Of a stretch of 64,000 nucleotides of DNA, positions 1 through 10,940 are shown in pieces (within the stretch, counting starts at the first letter, position 1; each line of letters starts with the position of its first letter). The DNA is from Adiantum capillus-veneris (lineage: Eukaryota; Streptophyta; Polypodiopsida; Polypodiales; Pteridaceae). The stretch spans positions 140,478,211 through 140,542,210 of the forward strand of contig CM043966.1 of assembly GCA_014529385.2 (NCBI GenBank), in the 5' to 3' direction. The notes below the pieces were generated by a model that worked only from the letters and a program-made list of their open reading frames with translations, was not told the origin of the DNA and did no database searches. A program made the position numbers and the translations under genes.

Positions 1-610
1 AATGACACACCTAGTCACAATTGCAACCATGTGCCAGTGCATCCACGCACGATGTCGTCTTTCAACATTCAAGCATATGAAACATTATGAAATTATTTGA
101 GCACACATTCATGCATTAGATGCTACCGTCAATCTAGCAGCAACACACCTAGTCGCAATTGCAACCATGTGCCGAAGCATGAATGACGGGAAGCAATATA
201 AAACATAGTCATCTTGCGTTTTTGCAATGACACACCTAGCCACAATTGCAACCATGTGCCAGTGCATCCATGCACGGTGACTTCTTTCAAACAGATGCTC
301 CTGTCATTCTAGCAGCAACACACCTAGTCGCATTTGCAACCATGTGCCGAAGCATGAATGACTGGGAGCAACATAAAACATAGTCACCCTACGATTTTGC
401 AATGACACACCTAGCCACAATTGCAACCATGTGCCAGTTCATCCACGCACGGTGAATTCATTCAAACAGATGCTCTTGTCATTCTAGCAGCATCACACCT
501 AGTCGCAATTGCAACCATGTGCCGAAGCATGAATTACTGGGAGCAATATAAAACATAATCATCGTACACTTTTGCGATGAAAAACCTAGCCATAATTGCA
601 ACCATATGCC
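1..610. repeat. Tandem repeat, ~88-bp unit in a 175-bp higher-order pattern
   Basis: The core CACACCTAG(T/C)CGCAATTGC, followed by AACCATGTGCC, recurs at about 6, 144, 231, 319, 406, 494 and 581. Spacing alternates 87/88 bp, except the first interval (138 bp), which carries about 50 extra bases. Two unit types alternate: one continues AGTGCATCCA, the other GAAGCATGAATGA. Together they give a 175-bp higher-order period. The last copy is degenerate. The array runs off the left edge of the window, so its full length is unknown. It could be a local satellite or subtelomere-like array; no coding potential is seen. Confidence 0.9.
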
Positions 611-1075
611 AGTGCATCCACATACAATGATTTGATAAAAGAAATTTTATACCTTTAAGTTTTAACGCAAAAAACTCAGAAAAACATCAATAAAATAAGG
701 AAGGGATTAAAAAATTACTGCTACACTGCTTTGAGAATGTGGAAAGCTGCCAAAAAGTTTGGTGAAGAAGACTTTTCAATGTACCTCTCTTGTGAAAAAG
801 ACAAGCACCGGTGTCGCCTTTATATAGCCACGGCGGGCCCGGCGGGGAAATTGCTTTACCTGGCGGGCCCGACGGTCCAACTACTTAGTCCGTTCTCGAG
901 CCGGTCTCCAAGTCTCCTTGCAGGTCAAAAAATATGAATGTCAATTAACATAATATTATTTTACATTTCTATTGTTATTAACCTGAAATTATAGTGTGAT
1001 CACGTCATTTTGAAATTCATCAAACCTTGTTGTATCTAGTAAATAAACCTTGTTCCACGGGAAGAATTACACGAT
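611..1075. other. Unassigned spacer
   Basis: This is AT-rich sequence followed by a short GC-rich patch near 825-880, where GGCGGGCCCG occurs twice in direct orientation about 40 bp apart next to TATATAGCC. No gene or element could be recognised. Confidence 0.4.
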
Positions 1076-2657
1076 GGTTGTTAATTCTCCTTGAGTTTGA
1101 TTTTACCATTGTAGTGAGACCTGGTAAAAGACATGTCATGGTGGATCATTTGTCTCATACCTAATGGTGAAGCCCCTACTGGAGTCGATGATGAATTGCC
1201 CGATACTTCCTTATTTCTAGTCAAGACCATGCCTGAATGGAGTGAGAAGATTGTGAACTTTCTAGTTAATGGTTTTTCAGCCAAAGAGCTTCATAAGGAC
1301 GTAGGTCGAAAACTATTAAAAGAGTGTGAGCCTTATTCTCTCATTGCAGAAACTCTCTACAGGCTAGGGAAGGACAATATTTTTAAACGTTGTGTTCGTG
1401 ATGAGTATTTATACATACTATAAGAAGCTCACATGGGTATAGCCAGAGGACATTTCTCAGGGGAACTAACAGCTAGAAAGGTGTTGCAATCAAGCTATTG
1501 TTGGCCTACCTTATTCAAGGATGCATCACTTTTTGCAAAAGGATGTGATGAATGCCAACGTTATAAGATCAGACAACGAAAGGATAAGATGCCCTTACAT
1601 CCTGTTAAAGTGACTCAACCATTTGAAAAATGGGGTTTGGACTTTGTAGGCCCAATTAGTCCTGCAGCTCGTAGCACTCAATCTCAATATATTATTGTTT
1701 CCATTGACTATTGAAAAAGTGGGCGAAAGCCAAGGCAACACGTAAGGCTGATGCAAGGTCAACTGCCAAGTTTCTCTTTGAGAACATTATTACAAGATTT
1801 GGTTGTTCCTTTGAGATTGTGAGTGACAATGGTACTCATTTTATAAATGGAGTGATAAAAGAACTCACTACCAACATCATGATAACTCACTATAAGTCCA
1901 CACCTTATTATCCACAATCAACTGGCAAAGCTGAGAGTACCAACAAGACCTTAATCTCTATCTTGACCAAAATGGTAGAAACTCATCGTACAGATTGGGA
2001 TTTAAAGCTTACATCAGCTCTATGGGCTTATCATACTTCTTACAAAGTGTCTATTAATTGTACACCATTCAAAATGGCATATGGCCAAGAAGCAGTTATG
2101 CCATGGGAGTTTGTAATTCCTAGTCTGCAGGTAGCTTCACAAGAAGGTTGGGATGGTAACCCTTTAGTTGAGCACTTATATATCCTTGAGAGGTTAGATG
2201 AAGAAAGGCAATTGGCTGTGCAAAACGCACTTGTGGAGAAAGGTAGAAGGAAGAAATGGTTTGATCGTCATCTAATGAACAAAGATATCAATGATGGTGA
2301 TAAAGTCCTTATGTATGGAGTGTATAACAAAAAGAAAAAGTTGAAATATGTGGGGAAAGGACCATATAGAGTATGTGAAATCACCCCACAAGGAACCAGT
2401 TGTGTGGAGACTCTTGATGGAGTCGAAACCATTGGATTCCTCAATGGGAGCAAATTTAAAAGATACTATGGTCCTTTAAGCCAAGAGGAGCTAGTGCCAT
2501 CCATCAAAAAAACGCAGCCAAGGCACAAATAGAATTGAAGAAGTTACAAACTCAAGTTGAGGCTAAAGAGCGACAACAACGCATAAGACACCAACGTGAG
2601 GCCAACCTTGGAGTTACACATGAATTCCACATTCAAACAAAGGATGATTGGTTGGAC
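1076..2657 (+). pseudogene. Gypsy-B (left part): Ty3/gypsy RNase H end and integrase, decayed
   Basis: The reading begins with the end of RNase H (RPGKRHVMVDHLS). It continues into the integrase zinc-finger region (GHFSG...CDECQRYK, the HHCC motif, about 1440-1570) and the integrase catalytic core, with GLDFVGP (first Asp), SDNGTHF (second Asp) and GKAESTNK (catalytic Glu). The integrase C-terminus follows to about 2530. The frame is broken near 1165, by a TAA at 1421-1423, and by a one-base loss at 1711-1714 (DY followed by TGA where DYxKKW is expected). The 5' LTR, gag and most of pol are missing on the left. The element resumes at 10941 after the Gypsy-A insertion. Product: non-functional integrase of a plus-strand Ty3/gypsy retrotransposon. 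Confidence 0.85.
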
Positions 2658-2810
2658 TGTTAGACAAGGGGAACTAGAACCTTGGATTCCGCCTCCCAAC
2701 CACCCACTATATAGCATGGCTCGTAGCCCTTTGCCCTAGTTGGACTCCCGTTCCACACTGCCTAGCCCGGCCTTGCCCTTGTCTAGTCCGGCCTTGTTGT
2801 TGTCCTGACA
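2658..2810 (-). repeat. Gypsy-A 3' LTR
   Basis: This 153-bp terminal repeat starts TGTCAGG and ends TCTAACA on the minus strand. It matches 10792-10940 with about eight substitutions plus small indels. TGGAC precedes it as the target duplication. Confidence 0.95.
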
Positions 2811-2825
2811 TTACTCCCCCCTTAA
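2811..2825 (-). promoter_or_regulatory. Gypsy-A polypurine tract
   Basis: On the minus strand AAGGGGGGAG (2814-2823) lies three bases upstream of the 3' LTR start, the expected position and composition for the plus-strand DNA primer of an LTR retrotransposon. Confidence 0.85.
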
Positions 2826-2839
2826 AGAAGAGTTTCTTC

Positions 2840-4230
2840 CTCGAAAACAAAAGTGGGGAACTTCTTCTTAAGAACACTAATGTTTTCCCAAGTGGTTCCT
2901 TCCTCAGGTCGATCTTTCCACTTGATTAAGGCTTGTTAACGTACATGATGACGTATACGTAAATCATGATAGTCGAGAATGCATTCAGGTTCATGCGATA
3001 AGGTAGGAGGTTCAACGAAATCAACCAAAATATGCTGGTCAATGACATTGTCGTCCCCATGTGACCGCTTACATAAACGGCTTACATGAAACATCGGATA
3101 AATACGAGAATATGCAGGTAGCAATAATTTGTAGGCATGATCACCTACTCGCTTGAGTATTTTGAAAGGCCCACAATATTGTGGAGATAATTTAGGTGTT
3201 GGCCCAGTTTTCATACTTTCTGAATGTTCTGGCACACGTAAAAATACTTCCTCCCCTTCCTTGAAGGTAACTTGCCAGCGTTTCTCATCAACGTACTTCT
3301 TATACCGATCCTATGCTTGTCGGACATTCTGACGAGTGAGTTTCAGCATATCCATGTGGTCTTGGAGAAGCTTTTTGGTTGCCAACCCCACCGTAGCTGG
3401 TGACCTAAGTTGAAAACCATACATGAGCATGAAAGGACTAAATCCAGTTGTGACATGCTTAGCACTATTGTATGCAAACTCGAGAATAGGTAAATATTCT
3501 TCCCAGTCTGACTGTTTCTTGCTAATGTATGCTCTTAGCATATCCTCTAGCACTTGGTTAGCTCATTCAGTCTGACCATCTATTTCTAGATGATCGGTTG
3601 TACTGAGGTTTAGTTGTATACCCAATCGTTTGAACACAGCCCTCCAAAAATGACTATTAAACTTGGGATCACGATCACTGACAATGTTAATTGGCAAACC
3701 ATACAACTTGTATAGATTTTCCACAAATAACTTGGCTAATTCTGGAGTCTTAATCGTTGATTTGGTTGGAATAAATTTACATAGTCTAGTCAACCGGTCT
3801 ACAACCACCCTTACCGAGTCATGACCTCGTATAGTGGTTGGTAAACCTACAATAAAATCCATAGAGATACTTTCTCATTTACCATTGAGAATCTCCAAAG
3901 GATGTAAGAGTCCTCCTACTTTTAGGCACTCTGCTTTGTTAACTTAACAATTTTGGCAATGCAAGACATAAGCTTGAACAAAGCCATGTAAACGTGGCCA
4001 ATAAAACGGTCGTCGTACGAGAGCATAAGTCTTTTCAATACCCGGGTGCCTTGCAGTTGGACTATCATGAAAATCATAAAGAATTTGGCACCGAATGTCT
4101 GTGTCCGTCAGTACATAAACTCTCCTCTTATAGACTAGGTACCCATTGTCGATGGTGAAATCCTTCCATCGTTGTAGTTCATCACTCGATAGAGGAGAAC
4201 AATGTGTGGAGGTTAACATTACACTATCCT
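2840..4230 (-). pseudogene. Gypsy-A integrase plus chromodomain, with stops
   Basis: Reading on the minus strand: the H2C2 zinc-binding domain (3944-4219, ending YVLHCQNC); the catalytic core (MDFIVGLP with the first Asp, then NIVSDRDPKF with the second Asp, about 3640-3860); the GQTE motif with the third acidic residue next to the stop at 3563-3565; the C-terminal domain (2940-3235, [10 protein letters not shown]...HVSRL); and a chromodomain ([11 protein letters not shown], then QALIKWKDRPEEGTTWE, down to about 2840). In-frame stops occur at 3944-3946, near 3880, at 3563-3565, and at 2936-2938 inside the chromodomain. A chromodomain fused to integrase is the hallmark of chromoviruses and is thought to steer integration to heterochromatin. 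Confidence 0.88.
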
Positions 4231-4992
4231 CATCATTAAAATTTCAAACGGTACATTGCCTTGTACCAAAGGTAAGACAAATGGCTGATCTGATGCCAGA
4301 ACCTCAAAAAACCGCTCCCCACCCGGCATGGTGTCAATGACGTGCTGGTAGTGAGCCTTCAAGTCGAGTATTACCTTGATTGAGCGTACACGTGTTGGTA
4401 TGTGTGATCTGTCTTGAGGTAGGTTGTACTGATTCATGTAAAGCTTAGAGGTGCTTAGTCACTGTCCAAGCTTGTGGGAGAGGGTGGAGTTCTTTCCTGA
4501 AACAACCTCAGTAGATCCCTAGTTTCTCTAGTGAGAGTGTGAGCCAATGCTTCCGTTATCTGTGCTGCAGCATCAGGTGCGACTTGAAAACTGACTGTGA
4601 TAATTACCTCGATGACTTGAGTTACCCGATTCTCAAAGTAGAATAGTGTTGATTCTCTATTGTGCAGAGCTCCTTCCATTTTGTTGTTGTTGGTTGGTTG
4701 TAGGTTGCGGACATGGTTTCGACCTTCTCCTTCTTCTTCTTGGCACTTGGCCTATGTATATCCACTGGGTTTGGCGTGTTGGTTGACTCTCCCACTGCAA
4801 ATCGATTACCTTACGCCTGGCACTCGAGCTTCGATGGAGATGCGGAGTTCGTCCAGTTGTGCTTGGAGCTCTTCTTTTTCTATCGTCCAATTAACAAATC
4901 CTACTAGCCATTCATCCATTCACAATAGTTTAGGGGTTTCAGTCTTGTAAACTGAAGGGTTTCATGAAAAGATCCTCAGTGGGGGCACCAAA
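4230..4992 (-). pseudogene. Leader and gag-like remnant of a nested LTR element
   Basis: Between Gypsy-A integrase (up to about 4230) and the LTR starting at 4993 lies foreign sequence on the minus strand. Just left of the LTR, the plus-strand text ATCCTCAGTGGGGGCACCA reads like the 3' end of a tRNA, so the minus strand carries a primer-binding site (TGGTGCCCCCACTGAGG). Beyond it are a short arginine- and glutamine-rich reading (about 4657-4890) and a 74-residue reading (4455-4679) containing APDAAAQITEALAHTLTRE, which resembles a gag N-terminus. The rest of this element and its far LTR are missing; the left boundary with Gypsy-A is not resolved. Confidence 0.55.
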
Positions 4993-5205
4993 TGACGGGA
5001 GCAAAGCAAACCCTGAACCCCCGACGGCCTCTAAAACATCGGGGACCGAATGGCGCGCCTTGAGCCTGTCATAGTAAAGCAAACAGGGGGCACCACCTAG
5101 CTTCAGCGGCTAGGACGCAAACAACACACCACCATAACAAAGTTTTCATCCAAGAGAAATGGATGCTTGGGAGTAATGATGAAGAGGAAGGGAAATGAGA
5201 TCAAG

Positions 5206-5242
<37 letters not shown>

Positions 5243-6547
5243 GGGAGGGGGTATAGCGGCTTAGTACTTAGGCACCACAGAAGGATGGCGAATCCGCACA
5301 CCCTTCACACATACACAAGCTCACTCCAAACACAAGACTAGGTGGTGATTCCGCACACCTCACATGGGCAAAACATTGCAAGAAAACATACTCACAAAAC
5401 CTCAAGCTTTATTTAGAGAATAAGGCGATGAAATCGGGAGCTTAGGGTACGGGAATGAGAAGGGAGAGAGTGGTAGAGCACATGGCGGATAGATGGGAGC
5501 TGATGGCGAAGACTTGCACGAGGGTTATGGCCATCATCCTTCATTTATCTGCCCTTCACCTTCCATAGCCCAAGGGTGTAGAGGTCATGCTCAAGACAAC
5601 CATGGTGATTGCGGTGATGGTGATGGTGTGGGTGTGTGTGTGTGCACTAGGCACACACACAATGCATAGTGTATTCTTTGGTGATGTTGTGTGTGTATTT
5701 AGTGTGATGGTGACCCCTCTTTATATAGGGGATTAGGGGGGAGAAATTCTAGAATTTAGAAATGAAGAAATCATTATCTACATAGGCCATGTGACTGTGG
5801 GCCCCACTTGTCTGGCTGTGTGTATATGTGCCAGAACAGCACTCTCATGAGAGAGAGATGGGTTGATGAAAAAAAGTGAGAGGTGACATGGAGAATAAAG
5901 TAATTACAAGATGGGAGAGAGGGGAGTGTGTTCAGAGGTGAATCTGTGTGCAGATGTGTGTGAACACAAGAAAAATCAGGTAACCACCGGGTGGGGATGG
6001 GTCTGTGGGCACCTTTTTTCAGTGAAACTGAGTGTGTGTGAGTGTGGGGGAGGTTATTTAGCTACAAGACAAGAGACATGGCGCCCTTTAGAGAGAGAGG
6101 GGGGTATTTGGGTCATGGGATATGATAGGAGAGAGAAAGGGGGGGTGGGGTATACTATTTTGGAAGATAGGATAAGTTGCATGTGAGTTAGGGTGCATTA
6201 TTGGTGAGTTAGAATGCATTATATGTGAGAGGTGGGGTAGCTTGAGGGGAGAGAGAAAGGAGAAAGGACAAGGGGAAGAGAGAGGGGGTTGACCTTTTGA
6301 GTGGAGGAGAGGAAAAGGCACACACAGCGGGGCAACAGTGAAGAAAAAGGAGGCAAGGTGGGGATGGGCTGCCCCGCAGGCATGAGGTGGACTATTTTAC
6401 CTTTCTCATATATTTACATAATCATACTTTATTTTTTTCTTACTTTTTCCAATGCCTTTTATCACTCCCTCCCTAAGAGGGAGTTTTCATGGGATGGGGA
6501 CGAGAGAAGAGGGGTATGGGAGCTTGGCTTGTGAAAAGCCCCCATCA
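4993..6547 (-). repeat. ~1.55-kb LTR of an element nested in Gypsy-A
   Basis: The block starts TGACGGGAGC and ends CCCCCATCA on the plus strand, so its ends form a short TGAYGGG inverted repeat typical of LTR termini. It interrupts Gypsy-A exactly between the RNase H end (reading EAYSKVWS) and the integrase N-terminus. A TATA box, CTATATAAAG on the minus strand (about 5719-5733), lies inside, consistent with a minus-strand LTR promoter. A (GA)n run is at 5208-5238. The adjacent tRNA-like PBS at 4973-4992 supports 5' LTR identity. No second LTR copy and no clean target duplication was found, so the partner end has probably been deleted. Confidence 0.7.
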
Positions 6548-7960
6548 GCTCCACACTTTAGAATATGCTTCATCATGCTCATATTTGCCCTTTAGAGAAT
6601 CCAAAAATTCACCACGAAGTTCTGTGAACAAGAGAAAATTGATCTCCTGCATACGACTTAGAGTGTCAACCACCACATTGTATCGTCCTTTACGATACCA
6701 GAGCTTGGCGTCATATTCCTGAAGAATCTCGGCCCACCTGGCTTTCCAGCCCTTCAAATCCATTTGTTGTGTAAACCATTTGATGCTTTAATGGTCAAAC
6801 ACAATCTCAAAATGAGCACCATACAAATAATGCCGCCATTTTTTTAAGGCAGACACTATTGCATAGAGTTCATGCTCATAAGCAGAGTAGTTCTGCTATG
6901 CTACATCAAGCTTCTTGCTTTCAAATGCAATTGGCCATCCGTCTTGCAACAGGACTGCTCCAATAGCACGGTCGTTGGCATCTATTTCCAAAACGAATGG
7001 TTTCAAAGGATCTACAATAGCTGGTATGGGAGCTGTAGCTAATGCATCCTTGAGCGTATCAAACTATGTTGTTGAGCGGGTCCTCACTGAAAAGCTTTGC
7101 CTTTTCCTTTCAGTTGGTCCGTCATGGGAACAACAATATTATCATAGTTCTTAACGAACCTTTGATAAAAACCTACAAATCCTAAAAAAATATGTAACTC
7201 CTCCAAATTTTTAGGAGAAGGCCACTGCCGGATTGTATCCACTTTGGATTAATCCATATATAGCCCATTAGCTGAAATAACATGCCCAAGACAGTGAATT
7301 TCTTCTTTCAGAAAATCTCACTTAGATGCCTTGGCATATAATTATTTTGTTCGTAACAATTCGAACACCTGCCTCAGATGTTGTAAGTGTTCTTCTTCAG
7401 AAGCACTGTAGACTAGAATGTCATCGAGAAAAACGATGACAAATTTGCCCAAGTACAGCTTCAAGACACTATTCATAAGTGTCATGAAGGTTGCGGGCAC
7501 ATTGGTTAACCCAAAGGGCATAACCAAAAACTCGTAGTGTCCAAACCTTGTTCGGAATGCAGTTTTGGGTATATCAGCCAGTCGAATACGGACTTGGTGA
7601 TAGCCTGACCGCAAGTCTATTTTTGTAAAAATATGAGCATGAGTGAGTTTGTCGAACAACTCATCCACACATGGCAATGGGTACTTGGTCTTAACAGTAA
7701 CCTCATTTAAGCCACCGTAGTCTACGCACATGCGCATACTACCATCTTTTTTCTTCACTAATAGGATAGGAGAAGCCCATGGTGAAGAACTGGGTTGGAT
7801 AAACCCTCTGCTAAGGTAGTCAGCAAGCTGATGTTCCACCTCAGTAGCTTCAGAATAACTCATACGGTAGGGCGGTTTACTGACAGGTTTACTACCTGCA
7901 ACCACATCAATGCTATGTTGCACCGATCGTGTCGGCGCTAATCCTGGTGGCAAATCATTA
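6548..7960 (-). pseudogene. Gypsy-A reverse transcriptase and RNase H
   Basis: The minus-strand reading 7342-7953 holds the RT fingers and palm: [35 protein letters not shown], then the catalytic box [12 protein letters not shown] thumb and RNase H continue to 6545 (LGHVIS near 7280, then GRYNVVVDTLSRM near 6650), with in-frame stops near 7340, 7320 and 7245. This is the polymerase that would copy the element's RNA. A tandem duplication of about 83 bp (7918-8000 and 8001-8080) lies just upstream, between protease and RT, and disrupts the join. Confidence 0.88.
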
Positions 7961-8368
7961 GGAAAAACATCGTGAAATTCCTTTAATAAATTTTTCTATA
8001 TTGCACCGATCGTGTCGGCGGTAATCCTGGTGGTAAATCATTAGGAAAAACATCATGAAATTCCTTTGATAAATTTTGTAACTCACTAGCAACTTTTGCT
8101 TGTTTGGAGGTAGCCATTGGTGGAAGAGATGAGAGAGAAGCATGCGGCGTTGAGGAATGTTCAACAGATTCAATGTTAGAGAGAAAATGAGACAATGAGT
8201 AACACAATAAAACTTGATCTATTTCATTATCAGAAACGAGCTGCATAAGCTCAGCTGTACATATCAATGGTGAAGAAGGTACATCCTTCTCTCCTAACAA
8301 CAACACATGTGCGTCATGGGATTCGAACATCGAGCTATTGTGCTCATAGCTACGCTTCAGTGATGATC

Positions 8369-9934
8369 CTAGGCTATGCAACCATTCCTTACCAAAGACC
8401 ACGTCTGCCCCTCCATGTTCATAACCTGAAAATCCAAGGATGTGGAGTAGCCTTGGACTTTCAACGGAACAACTTGGACTTGAGTATCCCAGATTTCAGT
8501 ATCATGTCCATTCATCATTGCTACCTTGTAGAGGTGGGTACTCGGAGTTTGAGGAAATTTGAGTTTTTTCACCAATCTGTAATTGATCAAATTGTGAGTA
8601 GCACCGTCATGTACCAAGATGTGCACCTTGTGCCCTTGCAGAGATTCGTGCATACGTACTAACTCATGTGGTCTGAAGGTCTGTTGCCACATGGAAGCTG
8701 TGAGACAGCATTCATGCACCACCTCGGTGTGTGTTACTTCCACTGTAGAGAATCGTGAGGAAGACTCAAGAGGTAGCAGTTGCACCATGTGCACTGCTTT
8801 CTCCTTGCCATGAGCAGCAGATTTCTGCTTGGGACAATCCTTTTTGCCATGACCGCTTCCTAAACATTGAAAACATAATTTCTCTTTCTTAGCTTTATCA
8901 AAGTCCTCAGGAGAGAGAGGAACTCTGGACCCCTTGGGTTTTTTAGATGCTTCTGAATTGGCTACTATAAATTTCCTTTTATTGTGCCCGTACGGTGTGC
9001 GTGTATTACCATGTGTATTAGCAGGCACGTGATTATGATGTGATTTCTTTTCATCTGGATCATCGTGAATATGTGCTTTCACCATGGCTTTCTCAAGTGT
9101 TTTAGGGTCTTGAGTCTTGATGTGCTTCTTAAGCTCTGGTGTCAGACCACGTATAAACCCCCATACTTGCTGAAAGTTATCTAGTCCTTCCAACTTGAGG
9201 ATAACATCCCGATAGTGAGATATATATTTAAGTAATGATGGGTATTGGCGCATGGAACACGTGTCCCAAGCCGTTCAATTATGATCTGCCTCATTTGTAG
9301 GCAAAAGTTCTTTGCGAATCATAGCTTCAAAAGCTACCCAACTCTATGGTATGATATTCTTCTCCTTGAGAGACATCCACCATTTGTAGGCCTTGCCTTC
9401 TAGAGTTAAGCTCATTTGCAGTGCTCTGACTGCAACCGGGGTATGCCATAAGGCATGAATTCCATCCCACTTGCTGAGAAAGATATTCACTGCATCCTTA
9501 TTGCGATCTCGATCTTCTTCCTTAAAAGTCGATGGTTTGGTGTTTTTGAACAACTCATCCACCACTTTTGTAGAGAGAGTGTGCAAAGCATCGGCAGATG
9601 GACCTTGTCCATGATCAAAAGGGCCTTGCCCCTGTGTAGCAACGTGCTCATGCATGTGCATGTCAGCAGGACCCTTGGACTACTGTTGCATTAATTGGAT
9701 CACTAATGTGGATAATTTAGTGACGTTTTCATTTAAAGATTTAAAATTTTCTTCCATGACTGATATGCGTGTCTGAAGTGCACGAAATTCTTGAATATCA
9801 AGCAATTCATAAGTGTAGTCACCTGCCGTAGCGTTGCGGGCACTCTCCATGAGAGAATCCAGCCGCAAGCCATCATGGGCAGGATCAGGTGTATTTTGCT
9901 CGAAATCAAAAGTCATATTGATATCTAAATCCAT
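8369..9934 (-). pseudogene. Gypsy-A gag and aspartic protease
   Basis: One minus-strand frame from ATG at 9934 runs through gag (MDLDINMTFDFEQN; capsid-like region with AYKWWMSLKEK, then LLKYISHYRDVILKLEGL) to a CCHC zinc knuckle (CFQCLGSGHGKKDCPK, about 8825-8880). An RVP-type protease domain follows (VHILVHDGATHNLINYRL; the catalytic box is DGAT rather than the usual DTG/DSG). In-frame stops at 9680-9682, 9344-9346 and 9275-9277 break it. Gag would package the RNA and protease would mature the polyprotein. The frame is otherwise continuous, so decay is mostly by point mutation. Confidence 0.85.
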
Positions 9935-10340
9935 GGCGACACAATGCAGTGAAAGGAATAGCAAGGAAAATACCTGATGTCGACAATATGTTCCGTAGAT
10001 GTAGGATGTACCGCAACCGGTAAATACCAATAAAGAATCCCGTTGATACCAATAATTAGCCTTGCTAATTTTTTTCACACTCTAATTGCCGCTGAGGATG
10101 TAATCTTGCTCCGGGTTCGAAGAAAACAATCCGATAGTTTAGGTGTGTTTGCCTTGAGCACCCGTACTGCACTGGTCTTTGTATTTTGGATAACTTGAAG
10201 ACGACTTGAATTAAGTTATGAGAAAATAATATGCAGTATACGCAGCAGAACTAGAAACTTTCCCTTTGTATTTACCGGCCTTGCCCTTGAGCCACGGACT
10301 GCCTTGGCTTGTCGGTATGCCAAGCCTTGCCTGAAGCTTC

Positions 10341-10777
10341 ACAAGAGGGAGGGGGGGTACCCTACTGTGGGTACAGACCCTTGGTTGTGGAAAAAATTTG
10401 AGTAGCCACTAACCCAAAGGGTTGGGCACCCACTAGGTGTGAAAAAAAAACTTAACACAGGTGATGGCAGGCTCGCAGGCAGCACGAGGTGCGAGCTTTG
10501 CTCACCCTTCCTTGGGTGTTGGCCGAAATCACCTACCACAGGCACGCGAAGTGCTCAGAAGGCCCGTGCGATGCCGTCAAGCCCGAGAGGGGGGGATTAT
10601 GTGCAGGTCCCATTTTGGCCCCTTCTCCTCGCAAGCAGGGTTGCCCACCCAGTCCTCTTCGTCGTCCTCTTCACAGGGAATGAGCTCCATGGTGCTCTTG
10701 ACCCCGACATGCAAAGGATGCAAAGCTTTGTGTGGCTCTCCAACACCACACCTGTCCTTCCCAAAAATAGGAATGTT
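10341..10777 (-). other. Gypsy-A 5' leader
   Basis: This is non-coding sequence between PBS and gag of Gypsy-A. It includes a poly-A run at 10441-10449 on the plus strand and no conserved reading frame. Confidence 0.5.
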
Positions 10778-10791
10778 GCTCTTGATACCAA
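10778..10791 (-). promoter_or_regulatory. Gypsy-A primer-binding site (tRNA-iMet type)
   Basis: Directly after the 5' LTR on the minus strand is T then TGGTATCAAGAGC. It differs by one inserted A from TGGTATCAGAGC, the complement of the plant initiator-methionine tRNA 3' end. Confidence 0.88.
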
Positions 10792-10940
10792 TGTTAGACA
10801 AGGGGAACTAGAACCTTGGAGTCCACCTCCCAACCACCCACTATATAGCATGGCTCCTAGCCCTTTGCCCTAGGACTCCCGTTCACACTGCCTAGCTCAG
10901 CCTTGCCCTTGTCCAGTCCGGCCTTGCCGTTGTCCTGACA
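10792..10940 (-). repeat. Gypsy-A 5' LTR
   Basis: This 149-bp partner of 2658-2810 has identical termini and is followed by the TGGAC target duplication (10941-10945). A TATA-like ACTATATAGC lies inside on the plus strand (its complement serves the minus strand). Confidence 0.95.

Larger units (their letters stand above)
2658..10940 (-). mobile_element. Gypsy-A: complete-length Ty3/gypsy chromovirus, inactivated
   Basis: This minus-strand LTR retrotransposon of about 8.3 kb is bounded by LTRs of 153 bp (2658-2810) and 149 bp (10792-10940), roughly 94% identical by eye and starting TGTTAGACAAGG on the plus strand. The target duplication TGGAC is at 2653-2657 and 10941-10945. The order on the minus strand is LTR, PBS, gag, protease, RT, RNase H, integrase, chromodomain, PPT, LTR. 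It is inserted into Gypsy-B and itself contains a fragment of another LTR element (about 4230-6547). Multiple in-frame stops make it non-autonomous today. The C-terminal chromodomain places it among plant chromoviruses. Confidence 0.93.

Noticed and set aside
4973-4992. A real tRNA gene, suggested by ATCCTCAGTGGGGGCACCA
   Set aside because: Only the 3' end resembles a tRNA. No cloverleaf precedes it, and its position next to an LTR end fits a primer-binding site.
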